Source: Litsea cubeba (taxonomy: Eukaryota; Streptophyta; Magnoliopsida; Laurales; Lauraceae). From it: a DNA stretch of 64,000 nt. The stretch's first letter is position 1; the number at the start of each line of letters is the position of its first letter. The position numbers were made by a program, and so were the translations under genes. The stretch spans positions 10,243,018-10,307,017 of the forward strand of contig CM022951.1 of NCBI GenBank assembly GCA_012931725.1, written 5' to 3'. This document shows positions 19,352 to 31,746 of the stretch, piece after piece. The notes under the pieces were generated by a model. That model was not told the origin of the DNA. It was given only the letters and a program-made list of their open reading frames with translations, and did not search any database.

Positions 19352-21538
19352 ATTTCTGGTTTCTAGATTTAAAAACAAGTAGAGACTAAGACGTGTGAGG
19401 AATGGCTTTCTTTTCGGTATCTTAGCTTTTGTAGATTGCATAGTTTGTTTCTTAGATCGAGTCCCATAGTACTAACGTTTCTTATGTTTCAAGATGGCTG
19501 GCCGTAACATGCGTTCTAACAGTAGTGGTAACCCGAAAAGTAGCAATGCTAATGGTAATGCTAGTGATAGTGATTCCATCGAGGGCAAATTTAACAAGTT
19601 AATGCAAGCCTTTGTGACTTCTCAAGAAGCACAAACCCATAACCAGACCAAACAACAAGAGGCTCAAGCTATTTCTCAGACTCATATGATGGCAGTGTTA
19701 GAAAGGCCAACTCCGGCTGCACTGGTCATCATGCCAGCTAGGGTGACAGACCCTAATCATGTGTTTGACAAGTTTAAGAAGAGGAATCCGCCAGAATTCT
19801 ACGGGAATGAGAATCCACTCGATGCTGATGAGTAGGTTGTGCAAGTGGAGAAAATATTCGATGTCTTTAAGTGTACGGGAAAGGAACGGGTACAACTAGC
19901 AGCCTATATGCTTAGGGGCATAGCCGAGATGTGGTGGAAACCAATCAAGACTCCTTTTTGCTATAGTTGAGGATGAGACCGCTTGGGCATCTTTTAGTAT
20001 GTTGTTTCGTACTACATTTATTCCACCTCATATCACAGCATTGAAGATTACAGAGTTTGAGACACTTCAGCAGGGGGAGAACTCAGTTCCGGTTTACGAT
20101 CAGTAGTTTACTAACCTGTCCCGGTTTGCACCATCTTTGGTGAAGAATGAAGCGGGCAAGGTTATGAGGTTTATCAGGGGACTGAATCCCAAGATCAAAG
20201 GAATGGTGACCAGTGTTACTTTGGCCACCTATGAGGAGAACCTCAAGCGGGCTTACTGGGCTAAAGAGACCACTAGGGAGAAGGCCCTTTATATTCAGAA
20301 CCTCAAACAGGCTCAGACTCAGGCAAGAGTCAAACTTCAGGATATCAGCAGCAGTATCAGCATCGTCCACAGCAAGAATATCAATAGCAAGCCAAGAGGC
20401 CTAGATTTGATCAGCCTCAGAGACCACGTTGTGTTCATTGTGGTAAGAATCACCCGTCAGCAGAATGTCGGGTGATGTCCGGAGTGTAACACCCCGACCC
20501 ACCTTAATCTCGCTTTAGAGTTAAATAATTTAGATTAATTGCTTAATGGATGTTTTGGTTATGATTGGACTTGATTAGGTAGAATTAGTGGGGTTTGACC
20601 ATTTACTAGGTAGATTATGACTTTTGGAGTGTTTTGGGTCTTTGTGTGTACTTAGAAATTTTTGGGTTTTAATGCATTGCATATAGCATTTCCTGGGCCT
20701 TAACTTTCATGCTTTGACCCAATTAATTCGGATCCATTTAGGCCCATTTCCAGCCCATTCATTTAACCCAGGCCCTTATTTGAGATTTCAGTCCATTTTG
20801 TGGACTTGCATGCAAGTGCAGGATAAAATTGGGATAAAACCCCATTTCAGCTACTCATTTCTTCTTCTTTCACTTCTCTTCTACTTCATTTCTTTTCTTC
20901 TTCTTCACTCCCAGCAACCATTAAGAAATCTTGCAAGTGTAGAAGCCAACCACCATTCCAACCCTATCATCTTCTCCAACAAGACTTCATCTTCCAAGCT
21001 CAAGCATTCCTTCATTTTCTTCTCCTTGCTCTTTGGGTAAGCCTTTTTCTTTGTAATCTTCTCTATTTTGATGAGCTACATTTTCCTTTTCCCTTTGTAT
21101 TCATTTCAATCTTGAGATTATGTCTCAGATTCGTGTATGCATCATCTTCTCCCCCATTCATTTCATTCATTTTCATTTTCACCATTTTTAGGGCAGTTGA
21201 GCTTTCATATTTGGGGATTTTCGAGTTTAAGAGGTTTTAAGTGTGAGAGTTAGCTTTCAAGCACCAAGGCAAGTTAAATATGTACATTGATATGCATGTT
21301 TCCTTGTTTGATTCATGAATATATGCAATCTTGCTTAGATACCCATCTCTTGCTCAAAAATGGATTTTTGTGGATGATTTCTCTTGTTAATGTATATGGG
21401 TTTATTGATGGTTTTGATGAGCATTTTGGAAGCTCAAAGATACCTATTGGTAGTGTTTTAAAACCTGATGGAATGCCTTGAATGGCCTGAGAGAAATCAA
21501 GAAGTTTCAGATTTTCGGACCCAGGATTTGACAGTTCG

Positions 21539-21668
21539 CTCGAGCGAGCGTGAGTGAACGCTCGAGCGAAGGGCTCTCTGGGAGAGTTCGCTCGAGTGAA
21601 CTTTTGGTCCGGTCGAGCGAACAGCTCTCTGTCTGGGGTCCGCTCGAGCGACCATTTGGACGCTCAAG
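21539..21668. repeat. Array of CTCGAG palindromes in the solo LTR
   Basis: CTCGAG cores within TTCGCTCGAGCGA-like sites start at 21539, 21561, 21591 and 21643, with near-copies GTCGAG at 21612 and CTCAAG at 21663. Spacings are 22, 30, 21, 31 and 20 bp. Confidence 0.85.
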
Positions 21669-22845
21669 CGAACCTGATACCTGCAGTATGCAGATTTTCC
21701 AATGACCATAACTTTTTAACCGTAAGTCCGTTTTTGGAGATCTACATACCGTTGGAAAGCTCATGATGTGTAGGACCCAACAAAAAGATTATATGTTGGA
21801 TTCTATATAATTGTGACAAATGGACATTTCCATGAGCCGGACATTGCACCGTAGCATGTTCTAGTTGATTGGCCTGATAGATGGACCAGTAGGATGAGCA
21901 CCCTGAACTTTTATCACGACCGATGGTTTGTTGAATTGTGGAAATGGATTGAGCAACCGTACCCACAAGGGACCTTGTGTTCTTCGGATTGCAACTGAAC
22001 CAAATGTGTTCTATTAAGGGATTCGACATCCAAATTATGTAACGCCAAGGGGTCCTTGTAGCCCGATAATGTCGGACTCTTAATACTATCCCGAGTTGGA
22101 CGGTGAAGACCACGTGTGTTCTCAAGACCGTAGGCTTGGCTTGATTTCTGTCTTGACTCCGTATATGATCTGTATGTACATGCATTGCATTTCATTTCCA
22201 GTATTCTAGTATGACTTGATCATACTTCTGTTCAGTTATGTATTTTCTGTTACACATCTGTTATGTTATATTTATTTCTGTATTTGTTCAGCATATTTCA
22301 GTAAGTCCCGATTTGTTATTTATATGTCTTGTCCTGTATATGTCCTGTATCTGACTTACACTGTCCTGCACCTGTTCTGTTGTTTGTATATTGCACTCTA
22401 TGAGTCGGCACCACTTAGCTTCGACCCTATCTAAGTCGGACCCGGCTAAGTGTGGGTTTAGTATATTCTGGCCCTCTGCAGATGGGAATATATTCTGAGG
22501 GTTTACCGGCACCCTAGGTCTACGATGGAGAATTCTGGGTACCTCTGTCTCCTAGTAGCACCGCCCTGTCCTGTCCTGATATTCTGCTCTCATTTTATTT
22601 TCATGTTATATGATTAACTTGAGAGAACATAGCTTATGTGGTTGTGCCAACTAGTTTGTTAATATGTTATCTGTTATCTATGACTCGTATGTCTCATGCT
22701 AATTCATGCACTGATATGCCTAGTGATTATTCTTTGAGTTCTTATGATTTATCCATGTCTGACTATTCATTTGATACATGTTATATGGACTGTATATGTT
22801 TGTCTTGCTTAGCTTAGTCTAATGGTGCTACATTTGGCGTTACAG

Positions 22846-22937
22846 GTGAATACATCGACGCCATTGCCCCGGAGATCCTTGAGGAAGAGGAACCTCCACA
22901 TAACATAGCAGAGTGGACTCCTGATGATGTCTTCTAG
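22846..22937 (+). other. Possible acidic 3' exon inside the solo LTR
   Basis: After GCGTTACAG the frame reads EYIDAIAPEILEEEEPP and ends EWTPDDVF then a stop. Composition, phase and position match the acidic frame in the element H LTR. Coding is unproven. Confidence 0.25.
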
Positions 22938-24749
22938 ACATCCGTATGATGAGAAATGGACGTTAAATTACCCATTGACCATGGCTAGGATTGCCACATC
23001 TTTTGTAATAGTTTTAATGAGCTTGTTAGCTTTTGGATTGTAAACTTAACTAACTTACTTCTTCTCTTTCTATCTCTTGAACTTGAATCTTTAAATTTAT
23101 GCTCATGGACCCTTACGCTCTATATCTTGATGATGTTAATTGGATATCTATTTGACAAATTATACAGGCATATTGAAAAATATAAACCTCACACGTGATA
23201 TCCTGTGGGTAAATTCCGTACGTGGGGACCTAGAGTCAATGAGTTTGACTCGAATTTCTACGCGGGCGTGTGTCGCGCCTTGGGATGTGTGAAATCTTGG
23301 ACTCGGGGCGTGACACGGAGCATGCTTTGAGTATGGCTTGTAGGGTCACCAAGTGAAAGATTGCTCTAAGAAACAAGGGCAAGGGGTGAGAGACACAGCT
23401 CCTAGACCTCCAGTGGCAGCACAACCATTATGGCAGGCACCGCAGCAGTGGCCTCGTCCGCCCCAGCAGCAGCAGAACCAGTTTAGGATTGCAGGACCTC
23501 AGCAGAACAAAGGGCAACAAAGGCCCCATGGATTTCAATAGGGACAGCAGTAGACGCCTCAACAACGTGGTAGGCTTTATGCCTTGGATCAGCACGAGGG
23601 AGAGGATATCAGAGGAGTTGTGGAAGGTACACTCTATTTCAGATGTACCTGCGAGAGTCTTATTCGATTCTGGTTCCACACACTCGCTTGTATCACCTAT
23701 TTTTGTTACATGCTTGGTGGGAGACATAGCTCCATTGTATTACATTTTGTTACTTAGTACTCCCTTAGGAAAAACCGTGCAATGTGAGTCCTATTTTCCA
23801 GCGTGCAGAGTGAAGGTAAAGAATTTCATCCGATCTGCAGACTTGATCATCCTAGGGATGAATGACTTTGATGTCATATTGTGTATGGATTGGTTATCCA
23901 CCTACCGGGCAGTTATGGACTGTTTCAACAAAACCATCAGATTGCAAGTGTTAGCAGACAGTGTTGAAATTGTTGGTGAGAGGAGACCCATATCCACTAG
24001 TATCATTTAAGCATTGAGGGCGGATCGATTGATTCGGAGTGGATTTGAAGGTTTTGTGGCATTTATCACGGAGGATTAATTGTCCAAAGCGGTGGAGGAT
24101 ATTTCAATTGCTTGTGAGTTCCCAGATGTTTTTCCTGAGGAGATCTTTGCTCCATGCTTAGATCAGTCCACAGTCGTGTTCATAGACGATGTTTTAGTCT
24201 ATTCAAATTAAGTCCAGAGATGATCACGCAGAGCATTTGAGAGCTTCATTACAGATCTTGAGAGAGAATCAGCTCTATGCCAAGCTAAATAAGTGTGAGT
24301 TTTGGCTTGAGCAAGTGTCTTTTCTTAGATACATCATCTCTAAGGAAGGTTAGGCAGTTGATCCGACGAAGATTGAAGCAGTTGTTAGTTGGCAGAGTCC
24401 GAAGACAGTGGCACAAATCAGAAGTTTTCTAGGTTTGGCAGGGTATTACAGAAGATTTGTGAAAGGATTTTCAAACATAGCAGCTCCATTGACCAAATTG
24501 ACAAGGAAGGATGTTCCTTTTGTTTGGACAAAGCAGTGCAAGGCTAACTTTCAAGAGCTGAAGACAAAATTGTCCACAGCTCCTATTCTTACTTTACCTA
24601 CGGGAACTAGAGGGTTTGTGAGTTTTACAGACGCTTCAGGCATTGGTTTCGGATGTGTACTCATGCAGAAGGGAAAAGTAGTGGTCTACGGGTCCAGAGA
24701 GTTGAAAGACACAAGAAGAGATACGACCACCAGTAACCTTGGCTTATAG

Positions 24750-27700
24750 CTCTATGGGCCAGCGATCGTCCTCCGATGTGACTTCCGTAGATTCCTTCGT
24801 GGATCTCATATAAAAAGTCATCAACCTTGCTTGGATGGACGCATTGGAGGTAGGGACCTGTGAAGGATTTCCTATTGAGTTTGCCTTCAGGGGATAGCCA
24901 GAATCGGGCTGCCTTGAGTCTGATCCGGTGAGCTTCGTCCTTCTCTTCGGGGAGTTGATCGTCCTTGAGGTAAGAAATGATCAGGTCCATCCAGCTCGGG
25001 CCGAGATCAATGCACAGGACCTGCCGAGATGAGTGGAGCTCTAGGCTTGATCTTGGTATCGATCCAACCTCAACAGTCCTTTTCTTTCCTACTTCGACAG
25101 CGGAGGCCAGGTTTGCAAGCGCATCAGCGCGAGTGTTAGTATCTCTGGAGATCTGTTTGACCTCAGCTGCCTGGAAATGAGTGAGCAGTTTTTTCAGGAG
25201 CGCTAAGTAGGCCACCATCCTGTCTTCCCGGGCTTGGTAGTCTCCAGTGAGTTGGCTAGTTAACAGTTGTGAATCGCTGAAGACCACCAATTACCGGGCT
25301 CCAAGGAATTCGGCGCTGTTCAGCCCTGCAATCAGAGCTTCGTACTCAGCTTCGTTGTTCGTTGCTTTGAAGTCTAAGGTGAAGGTTTGTTCTATGACCA
25401 GTCCTTCTGGCGATTGAGGAACTATGCCGGCGCCAGCTCTCTTGGAGGTAGACGAGCCGTCGACGAAGATTCTCCACGCCGAGTCAAGGACTTGGCTCTA
25501 GGAAGGTTCGCCGACCTCGGTGACTTCATTCTCATGCCCTATGCCCCCCAGTACGGTGCCGGGCCGGGTCGAAGCCGAGCTCGGAGAGACGAACTCAACG
25601 ATGAAGTCTGCCAGAATTTGGGCTTTTATCGCAGTCCTGGGACGGTACTGGATGTCATACTACCCCAATTCGATCGCCCATTTTGAGATTCTCCCAGAAA
25701 AGTCAGCTTTCTTGAAGAAGGATCAGAGTGGATGCTCCGTAATAACCACAATGGTGTGGGATTGGAAATAATGAGAGAGCTTACGGGAGGCACTGACGAG
25801 TGCCAGCGCAAGCTTCTCAAGCAAAAGGTATCTGGTCTCGGCATCAAGGAGGATCTTGCTCGTATAATAGATTGGTTTTTGCACTCCATCGTCCTCTCTG
25901 ACAAGGACGGAGCTCACTACATGATCCGAGACCGCCAGATACAGGTACAATGTCACCCCCTGAGTTGGGGTAGAGAGCAAAGGTGGTGAAGATAGATAAG
26001 TTTTGAGTGCTTCCAATGCTTGGTCGCACTCAGGGGTCCATTGAAATTTCAAATTTTTCTTTAGATTCTAAAAGAAAGGCCGGGACTTATCTGATGATCT
26101 GCTAATGAAGCGGTTGAGTGCTGCAGCCATGCCAGTTAGCTTCTGGACCTCCTTAGTAGTAGCTGGGCTTTGGATTCCCAGGATCGCTGTGATCTGGTCC
26201 AGGTTGGCCTCTATCCCCCTCCGTGTTATTAGACTTCCGAGGAACTTGCCAGAAGCGACGCCGAATGTGCACTTGGAGGCGTTCAACTTAAGCTTGAATT
26301 CTCGGAGGATGCCGAAGACTTGGGCCAGGTCTGCCAAATGGTCGCTGGACTGCTTGGATTTGACGACCATGTCGTCAATGTAAACTTCGACGGTTCTGCC
26401 GAGCTAAGCCTGGAACATCTTTGTGACGAGACGCTGATAGGTTGCCCCCGCGTTCTTCAGTCTAAAGGGCATCACCTTATAACAATAAGTGCCGCGGGGG
26501 GTTATGAATGCAGTCTTCTCTCCGTCCGGCTCAAACATCGGAATCTGATGGTAGCCTCGGTAAGCATCAAGGAAGCTCATCCTGTCATGGCCAGCAGTGG
26601 CGTCAATCATCTGACCAATCTTTGGAAGCGGGAAGCTTTCCTTCGGGCACGCTCTGTTGAGATCGGTGAAATCTACGCAGACCCTCCACTTGCCGGTTTT
26701 CTTCTTGACCACCACTGGATTGGCCAGCCAGACCGGGTACTGGACCTCCCTGATTACGCCTGCCTCTAGCAACCTATCGACCTCCTAGGCCACGGCTTCT
26801 GTCTGCTGCAACACCGTCATGCGGGCCCTCAGCACCACTGGCTTGTGGTTGGGATCCACGTTCAGCTTGTGGCACATGACCTGAGGGTCGATCCCAGGCA
26901 TTTCTGCATCAGGAGTCTCGAGAGCTCGGCTCTCTCGGGGTAGGAAAGCTGGGTGCCAATCAGGAAGAATCTGTCAGGGTCGAGTGGATCTATTCTGACT
27001 TCGGCTAGATCTTCAATGCTTTTCTTCTCAGGATCTCGGCCGATCTTGTCCAGCCCCCTTTCGAAGTCTACCACATGCACTCGCTCCGGCTCCTTCTCCC
27101 CAGGGACTACGGCCATCATACACTGTCTGGCCAGCTGCTGATCCCTTTCCACTGTAATCACCTCCATCTTGCCTTCCTTGTCTTCAAGCACGAACTTCAG
27201 CTTCTGATGGAGAGTGGAGGGAACTGCTTCCATCCTGTGGAGCCACGCTCTGCCCATAATGGCATTATAGGGGGAAGGGGCGTCCACTACTAGGAAGTCG
27301 GTCATCACAGAGGCTCCGCCCACTCTGGTCTCCAGAGTGATTCTTCCCTTGGGGTAGACCGACTTGGCGCTGAACCCTATCAGAGGCGTACAAGCTTCCT
27401 TCAAATCAGCCTCCGAGAGCCCCATCTTCTTGAAGCATCCATAGTAGAGGATTTCAGACGAGCCGCCAGAGTCGATGAGGATTCTTTTCACCGTGAAGTC
27501 TCGCAGCTTCATCGTCAGGAGCAGGGGATCGTTATGGGGAAGCTGCACTCCCTCGAGGTCCTTATCTGAAAACGAGATAACCGGGCGCTCGCGCCATGCT
27601 TTCTTAGAAGCCTGTCAGAGCTCGGCCCTCATCACCTCCTTCCTATGCGAGGCCTGCCTGGCCTCGGCACGAGCCTGGGTGTTGCCTCTAGCAAAGGGAG

Positions 27701-29487
27701 AGGGGACTGAGGGTGCCAGATGGTTGGCATTGATGATCTTTTCAGATTCTTTGCTGTCTGGGTCCTTGTCGGCGCTCTGATGAGTCCGGTCGCTACCATC
27801 ATCTCCTGCCTTGACGAATTCCTTCAGGTGGCCTTCCTTGGCGAGCTACTCCAGGTGAAACTTCAGGGTCCTATACTCCTCGGTTTTATGCCCATTCTGT
27901 TTGTGGTAGGGGCAGAACCTGCTCTGGTCACTGGGAGGAGGGATCACTCTGCATGGGCTGAGGCCAGCTGAAGAATGGCCTGTTCTTGATCTTGTTCATG
28001 ATCTGATGGATCGGCTCCCTGAAGACGACATTCACAGCCTGGTAGGCATCGGGAGGAGGTCTAGGCTTCCTAATGCCCCCGGACCTGGAAGTTGGAGCTT
28101 TTGCCGAGGTCGAGACCCAGGCTTGTTTCGGCTCTTCTTTCCGTAAGGGCTTCTTATCCCTTTGCTAGGGCTGGTTGCCCTTATCCTTGTGTCCCGCGCC
28201 GTGGCTTTCCCGGGCCCGGATATCGTCTTCCTCCCCGGCGACATAGCGCTTTATCCTGGACATCAAGGCTGGCACGGACGTTGCGGGGTCTCCGGCCAGG
28301 TCTTTCCTAAGCTCGTTCCCTGGTAACAGGGCATTCTGGAAGGCGAAAACCGCCATTTCGTCCTTGGAAACTTCGATCTGGCTGTAAATCGCCCAGAACC
28401 GTTGGGCGAATTGGGTGATGCTCTCGCCCTGCTTCATCTTTAGGGCGAGTATATCAGCATTGGTCTTAGGGACGACGCTGTAGGCCTGAAACTTCTTCAA
28501 GAAGGAGAGCTGGAGTTGTCTCCAACTCGAGATAGATTTCTCCGGGAGGGCGCAGAACCACTTCAGGGGGAGGTCACCCAGACTGGAGGAGAAGATTTTT
28601 CAGTTGAGGTGGCCCTCGTTCCCCAGATGGACTTCCTCTGAGAGAAGTGCCGGAGGTGAGCGGCTGGATCTGAGACTCCGTCGTAAGGGACGAACCGCGG
28701 GACAGAGAACTTCTTGGGCAGGGGAGTCTCCTCGATATCCCGCGTAAAGGGGGAGACCCCCAGATCGGTGGGGCCGCAAATATCTTGCTGGTCTCGGGCG
28801 AGAACAACCATCTCCAAGTTATGCTGAAGAGCTAGCTTAATAGGCCTGTCGAGCCGCTCCTGCCCGTCATCCTTCTGTGGCGACAGTGCTTCTGACTTCC
28901 GCTTTCAGTGGCCTCGCTGTGGTGGCTGCGAGCTTGGCTGTCTCGGCCATGATGGCTTCGACCATTGCTCGAGCCTTCGTCGTGGGCCCGACTACGCTTT
29001 TCGTCCAGAAAAGCTCTCAAATCCTCGCGGGAGGGCTGGACTGCCTTGCTCTGGGCTGCTCTCTTCTCGCCTTCGCGCTCTAAGGGCTGCCTTAACGAGG
29101 CAGTTTCTGCTACTCTCAGTTGCTGCTGGAGCTGGCGGATTACTCTTTCCTGCTTCTGGATAAGAACGTTTTGAGCTGCGATATCCCCTCCGTCATCGAG
29201 GTGTCGCGGACGGCGTGGTTTGTCGACTGCTACGACTTTGTCCTTCTGGGGCGCTCCTATCGCCGTTCGTCCCGTCGGGGAGGCATAACTTCCTCGCCCG
29301 GGGACGAATCCTCAACTTGCTCTGGGAATGGGACTGAGACGAAGAGGTGCAAGTCTGAGCGCTCCTCGCCTGCAGACGCGCCAGGCCCTGCCCCGGATCG
29401 CCTTCGCGGAGGGGCGTCCGCCACCGGGCCTGGCAGCTGAATCATCGATCTTAAACACTCTCCGCCTTTCTTAGCTTTTGGAGGCAT
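24750..29487 (-). pseudogene. Truncated, decayed gag-pol of Tat element G
   Basis: Closely related to A and B. It starts MPPKAKKGGEC at 29487 and carries gag, a zinc knuckle whose last cysteine is changed, protease (IDSGGSSEIL near 27470), reverse transcriptase, both RNase H domains and only the start of integrase; it ends at 24750 inside the zinc-binding segment (GGRSLAHRAISQGYWW). The rest of integrase, the tandem array, both antisense units and the 3' LTR are missing. There are several frameshifts and stops, and a small deletion after SRLLMQK near 26905 removes the VDVFAW segment. At the place of the amber codon of A and B, G reads CTTCTCTCAGAGGAAG, giving HFSQRKSIWG. Confidence 0.9.
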
Positions 29488-29523
29488 GGTATTTGGGAAG
29501 ATTAGGAAGATTGGGCTAGTATT

Positions 29524-29541
29524 TTCTTACAGACGGCGCCA
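29524..29541 (-). other. PBS of element G
   Basis: TGGCGCCGTCTGTAAGAA on the minus strand. The first 13 bases match the other Tat copies; the tail has drifted. Confidence 0.7.
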
Positions 29542-29543
29542 AT

Positions 29544-30409
29544 TGTAAGTGCAAAAATGATGACTCACAAGATTAGGGGGTGCCCGATAGGACTTATCTA
29601 AAGGTAAGATGAAGATCAGCTGCCTCAAAGCCTGAAAGGGAAGAACAAACGGTCAGAGGACCCTGGCCTAGGTGGCGCAAGGCTCCCCGATGCCTAAGTT
29701 AGTGTATGAACTTGAACAAAGGAATGAGAGGAAGAAGAGAGGCAGAGTAACAGCTCTCAAGTGTGTATATTGCGTACCTTGGTTATGGAATGTTGTCCTA
29801 TTTATAGAGGACTCTACCTGATATTTTGGATGATATTTTGGAGTGGGTCCCTTGATTTGATAGGGAAGCTCTCATTAGCCCACAAAGTAATAAATGCGGG
29901 TCCATCACAGCCCACAAAGCATTTATTGCCAGTCCGATCAGCCCACATTGCATTAAATACATGTCATGTTGGGCCTGATCATGTTGGACGCCTTTGGCGG
30001 TAGAGGTCCCATCGGATCCATCCTCGGGCCTTGCCATGATTCGGCTACAGCCGCTGGATGCCGCCCTGTCAGCGATCTGGCGAAGATTGTGGATGGCTGG
30101 GATGTCCCATCTGTCCCACTAGCTCGTACCCCTATTCTGCCACGTGTCCAATGACGTGGCGGGCGTGGGGCGCGAGAAGGGTTCTTTTTCATTTCGGCTT
30201 CCGTCCCGGCTCCTTCGGACGGGGTCAGGCTCTCAGCCGAGGTCGGTCCTTGGTAGCCGAGCTCGGCGCTAGCAGCCAAAGTCAGTCTCGTTTCGGCTGA
30301 GGTCTTCATCTCGACGCCGAGGTGTATCTGGATGGCACGTGGACGTGCTAATTGAGATCTTACAGCTGAGATTAGCATAATCCCGGTGTCTTGAAAATTT
30401 CCCCACACA
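29544..30409 (-). repeat. 5' LTR of element G (866 bp)
   Basis: Begins TGTAAGTGC and ends TTTCCCCACACA on the plus strand, matching the ends of the LTRs of A, B and I. It is the only LTR of G; the other end is truncated within pol. Confidence 0.88.
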
Positions 30410-30796
30410 CCATGTATTATCTGATCTGGCAGGGAGCTTACCAGGCCTTTCATGCGGTCCAGGAAGAGGATCTTGGCAGTTGACAGAGAGGACCAGAAAA
30501 ACAAAATGGATGATGGCAAGTTGAAGTCAAGTACGCCCAGTTCTTGAAAGCACATTGTAGACATATAGTGTACAAAAGGCATTAGAAAGGAAGGTGTAGA
30601 TGGGGATCCTTTTTTATTTTCATCATGCTTACTTTTAAATGTATCTCTACTACTTTCTATACTTGTGGCAGCTATGTAGATGGGTGTGCTTGCAGATATT
30701 TAGATTATGATGTTAAACCAAAAAGTAAAAATCTCGAGGAATCCAAACCATCTTGCTTGCTATCATGTCATCAGTGGGGCTAGAGAAAAAAAAGAA
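30410..30796. other. Unassigned
   Basis: The right flank of element G. Short open stretches near 30420-30540 exist in more than one frame, but none resembles a protein I know. Probably noncoding. Confidence 0.25.
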
Positions 30797-31560
30797 CACT
30801 ACAAGAAATTTTACTTTTACCGACGCTCAAAAAACGCGGCAAAGGTCAAGAAATCGCCAGGAAAGGGTTTTCCCGGCGATTTTTGTTGCGCCGGCAATTC
30901 GCCGGTAATAATACGCCACTAATGCATTTTACCAGCAAAATAAAGTGGCGCCGGGAAAGGGATACACATTGCCGGCGTTATTGGTCGCCGAAAAAAGAGT
31001 TCATTTTGCCAAAAAAGAGGTCTATTTTTTCAATAATAAAACTTTAAAAAACTTTTCTCTGCATTTTTTTTCACCGGTAAAGGACTTCGCGCGTTATTTT
31101 TCGCTGGAAAAAAGTCAATAATAGAATTTTTTAAAACTTTTACCGGCGTTTTATTCGCCGGGAAAAGAATTTTTAAAACTTTTGCCGGCGATTTGTTGCG
31201 CCGGAAAAAAATTACCGGCGTTATTTTTCGCCGGGAAAAGGTCGTCAATATAGTTTTTGTAAAACTTTTGCCGGCATTTTTTTGCTCTGGCAAAAATTCC
31301 CGGCGTTCTTTTGCACCGGGAAAAGATAATTTTGCATTTTTTTTGCGCCGGTAAATAATTATCGGCGTTATTTTTCGCCGGTAAAATGGTAAATTTCGCC
31401 GGGGCAAAGGCCTCTATTTTTCAATTATGAAATTTTAAGAACTTTTGCCAGCGTTTTTTTGCGCCGGCAAAACATTAATATAAACTTTAAAAAAAGTTTT
31501 GCCGGCACTTGTTTTGCGCCGGCAAAGCATTTATTTTTTTTTTTTAAAATAGTTTTTTAA
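30797..31560. mobile_element. Terminal region of a CACTA (En/Spm) DNA transposon
   Basis: Opens with CACTACAAGAAATTTTAC, a classic plant CACTA terminus. It is followed by about 700 bp of short subterminal repeats in both orientations, such as GCCGGCG, CGCCGG and TTTTCGCCGG, as bound by transposases of this superfamily. I found no matching inverted terminus or transposase frame in the window, so this is a fragment or a deleted copy. Confidence 0.75.
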
Positions 31561-31746
31561 CTTTTTTTCCTGTACTTGTCGAGCCCCTTGTACGCACAAT
31601 TTCAAACACAGCAAACACTTATAAAATGAAAGTACAATGATTGGTAGATGCAAGAAAAACTGCAAACAAATTGCAATGATTGGTAGATATCAACAACAGA
31701 AGGCAAATCAGAGCGTGGCTTGTAGTTTCCAAAGAAGGTTCCCTTA

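Larger units (their letters stand above)
20485..23315. mobile_element. 2.8-kb solo LTR with CGGAG target duplication
   Basis: Starts TGTAACACCCCG and ends CGGGGCGTGACA, nearly complementary termini. It is flanked by CGGAG at 20480-20484 and 23316-23320. No gag, pol, PBS or polypurine tract is inside, so it is a solo LTR left by recombination between two LTRs. It interrupts the second zinc knuckle of element H. It contains a CT-rich leader near 20860-20930, an array of CTCGAG palindromes, and a possible acidic exon at 22846-22937. Its terminal sequence suggests a large-LTR gypsy family related to that of H. Confidence 0.9.
19494..24749 (+). pseudogene. Decayed gag-pol of Ty3/gypsy element H
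   Basis: Starts MAGRNMRSNSSG. The gag core is recognisable (NPPEFYGNENPLDADE, GIAEMWWK), then two zinc knuckles, CVHCGKNHPSAEC and a second split by a solo LTR. The protease follows (VLFDSGSTHSLVS near 23665). The reverse transcriptase core is deleted: the frame jumps from FPDVFPEE (24110-24145) directly to CLDQSTVVFIDDVLVYS, removing roughly the first two thirds of the domain. The connection and RNase H start follow (FLGLAGYYRRFVKGF, LTDAS-like motif), and homology stops at 24749 where element G begins. Stops at 19833, 20104 and elsewhere. The arrangement resembles the Tekay/Del group of chromoviruses, but the chromodomain region is missing, so this placement is an inference. Confidence 0.85.

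Noticed and set aside
30420..30540. Possible host exon next to element G
   Set aside because: Several short frames but no recognisable domain, splice context or conserved partner in the window.
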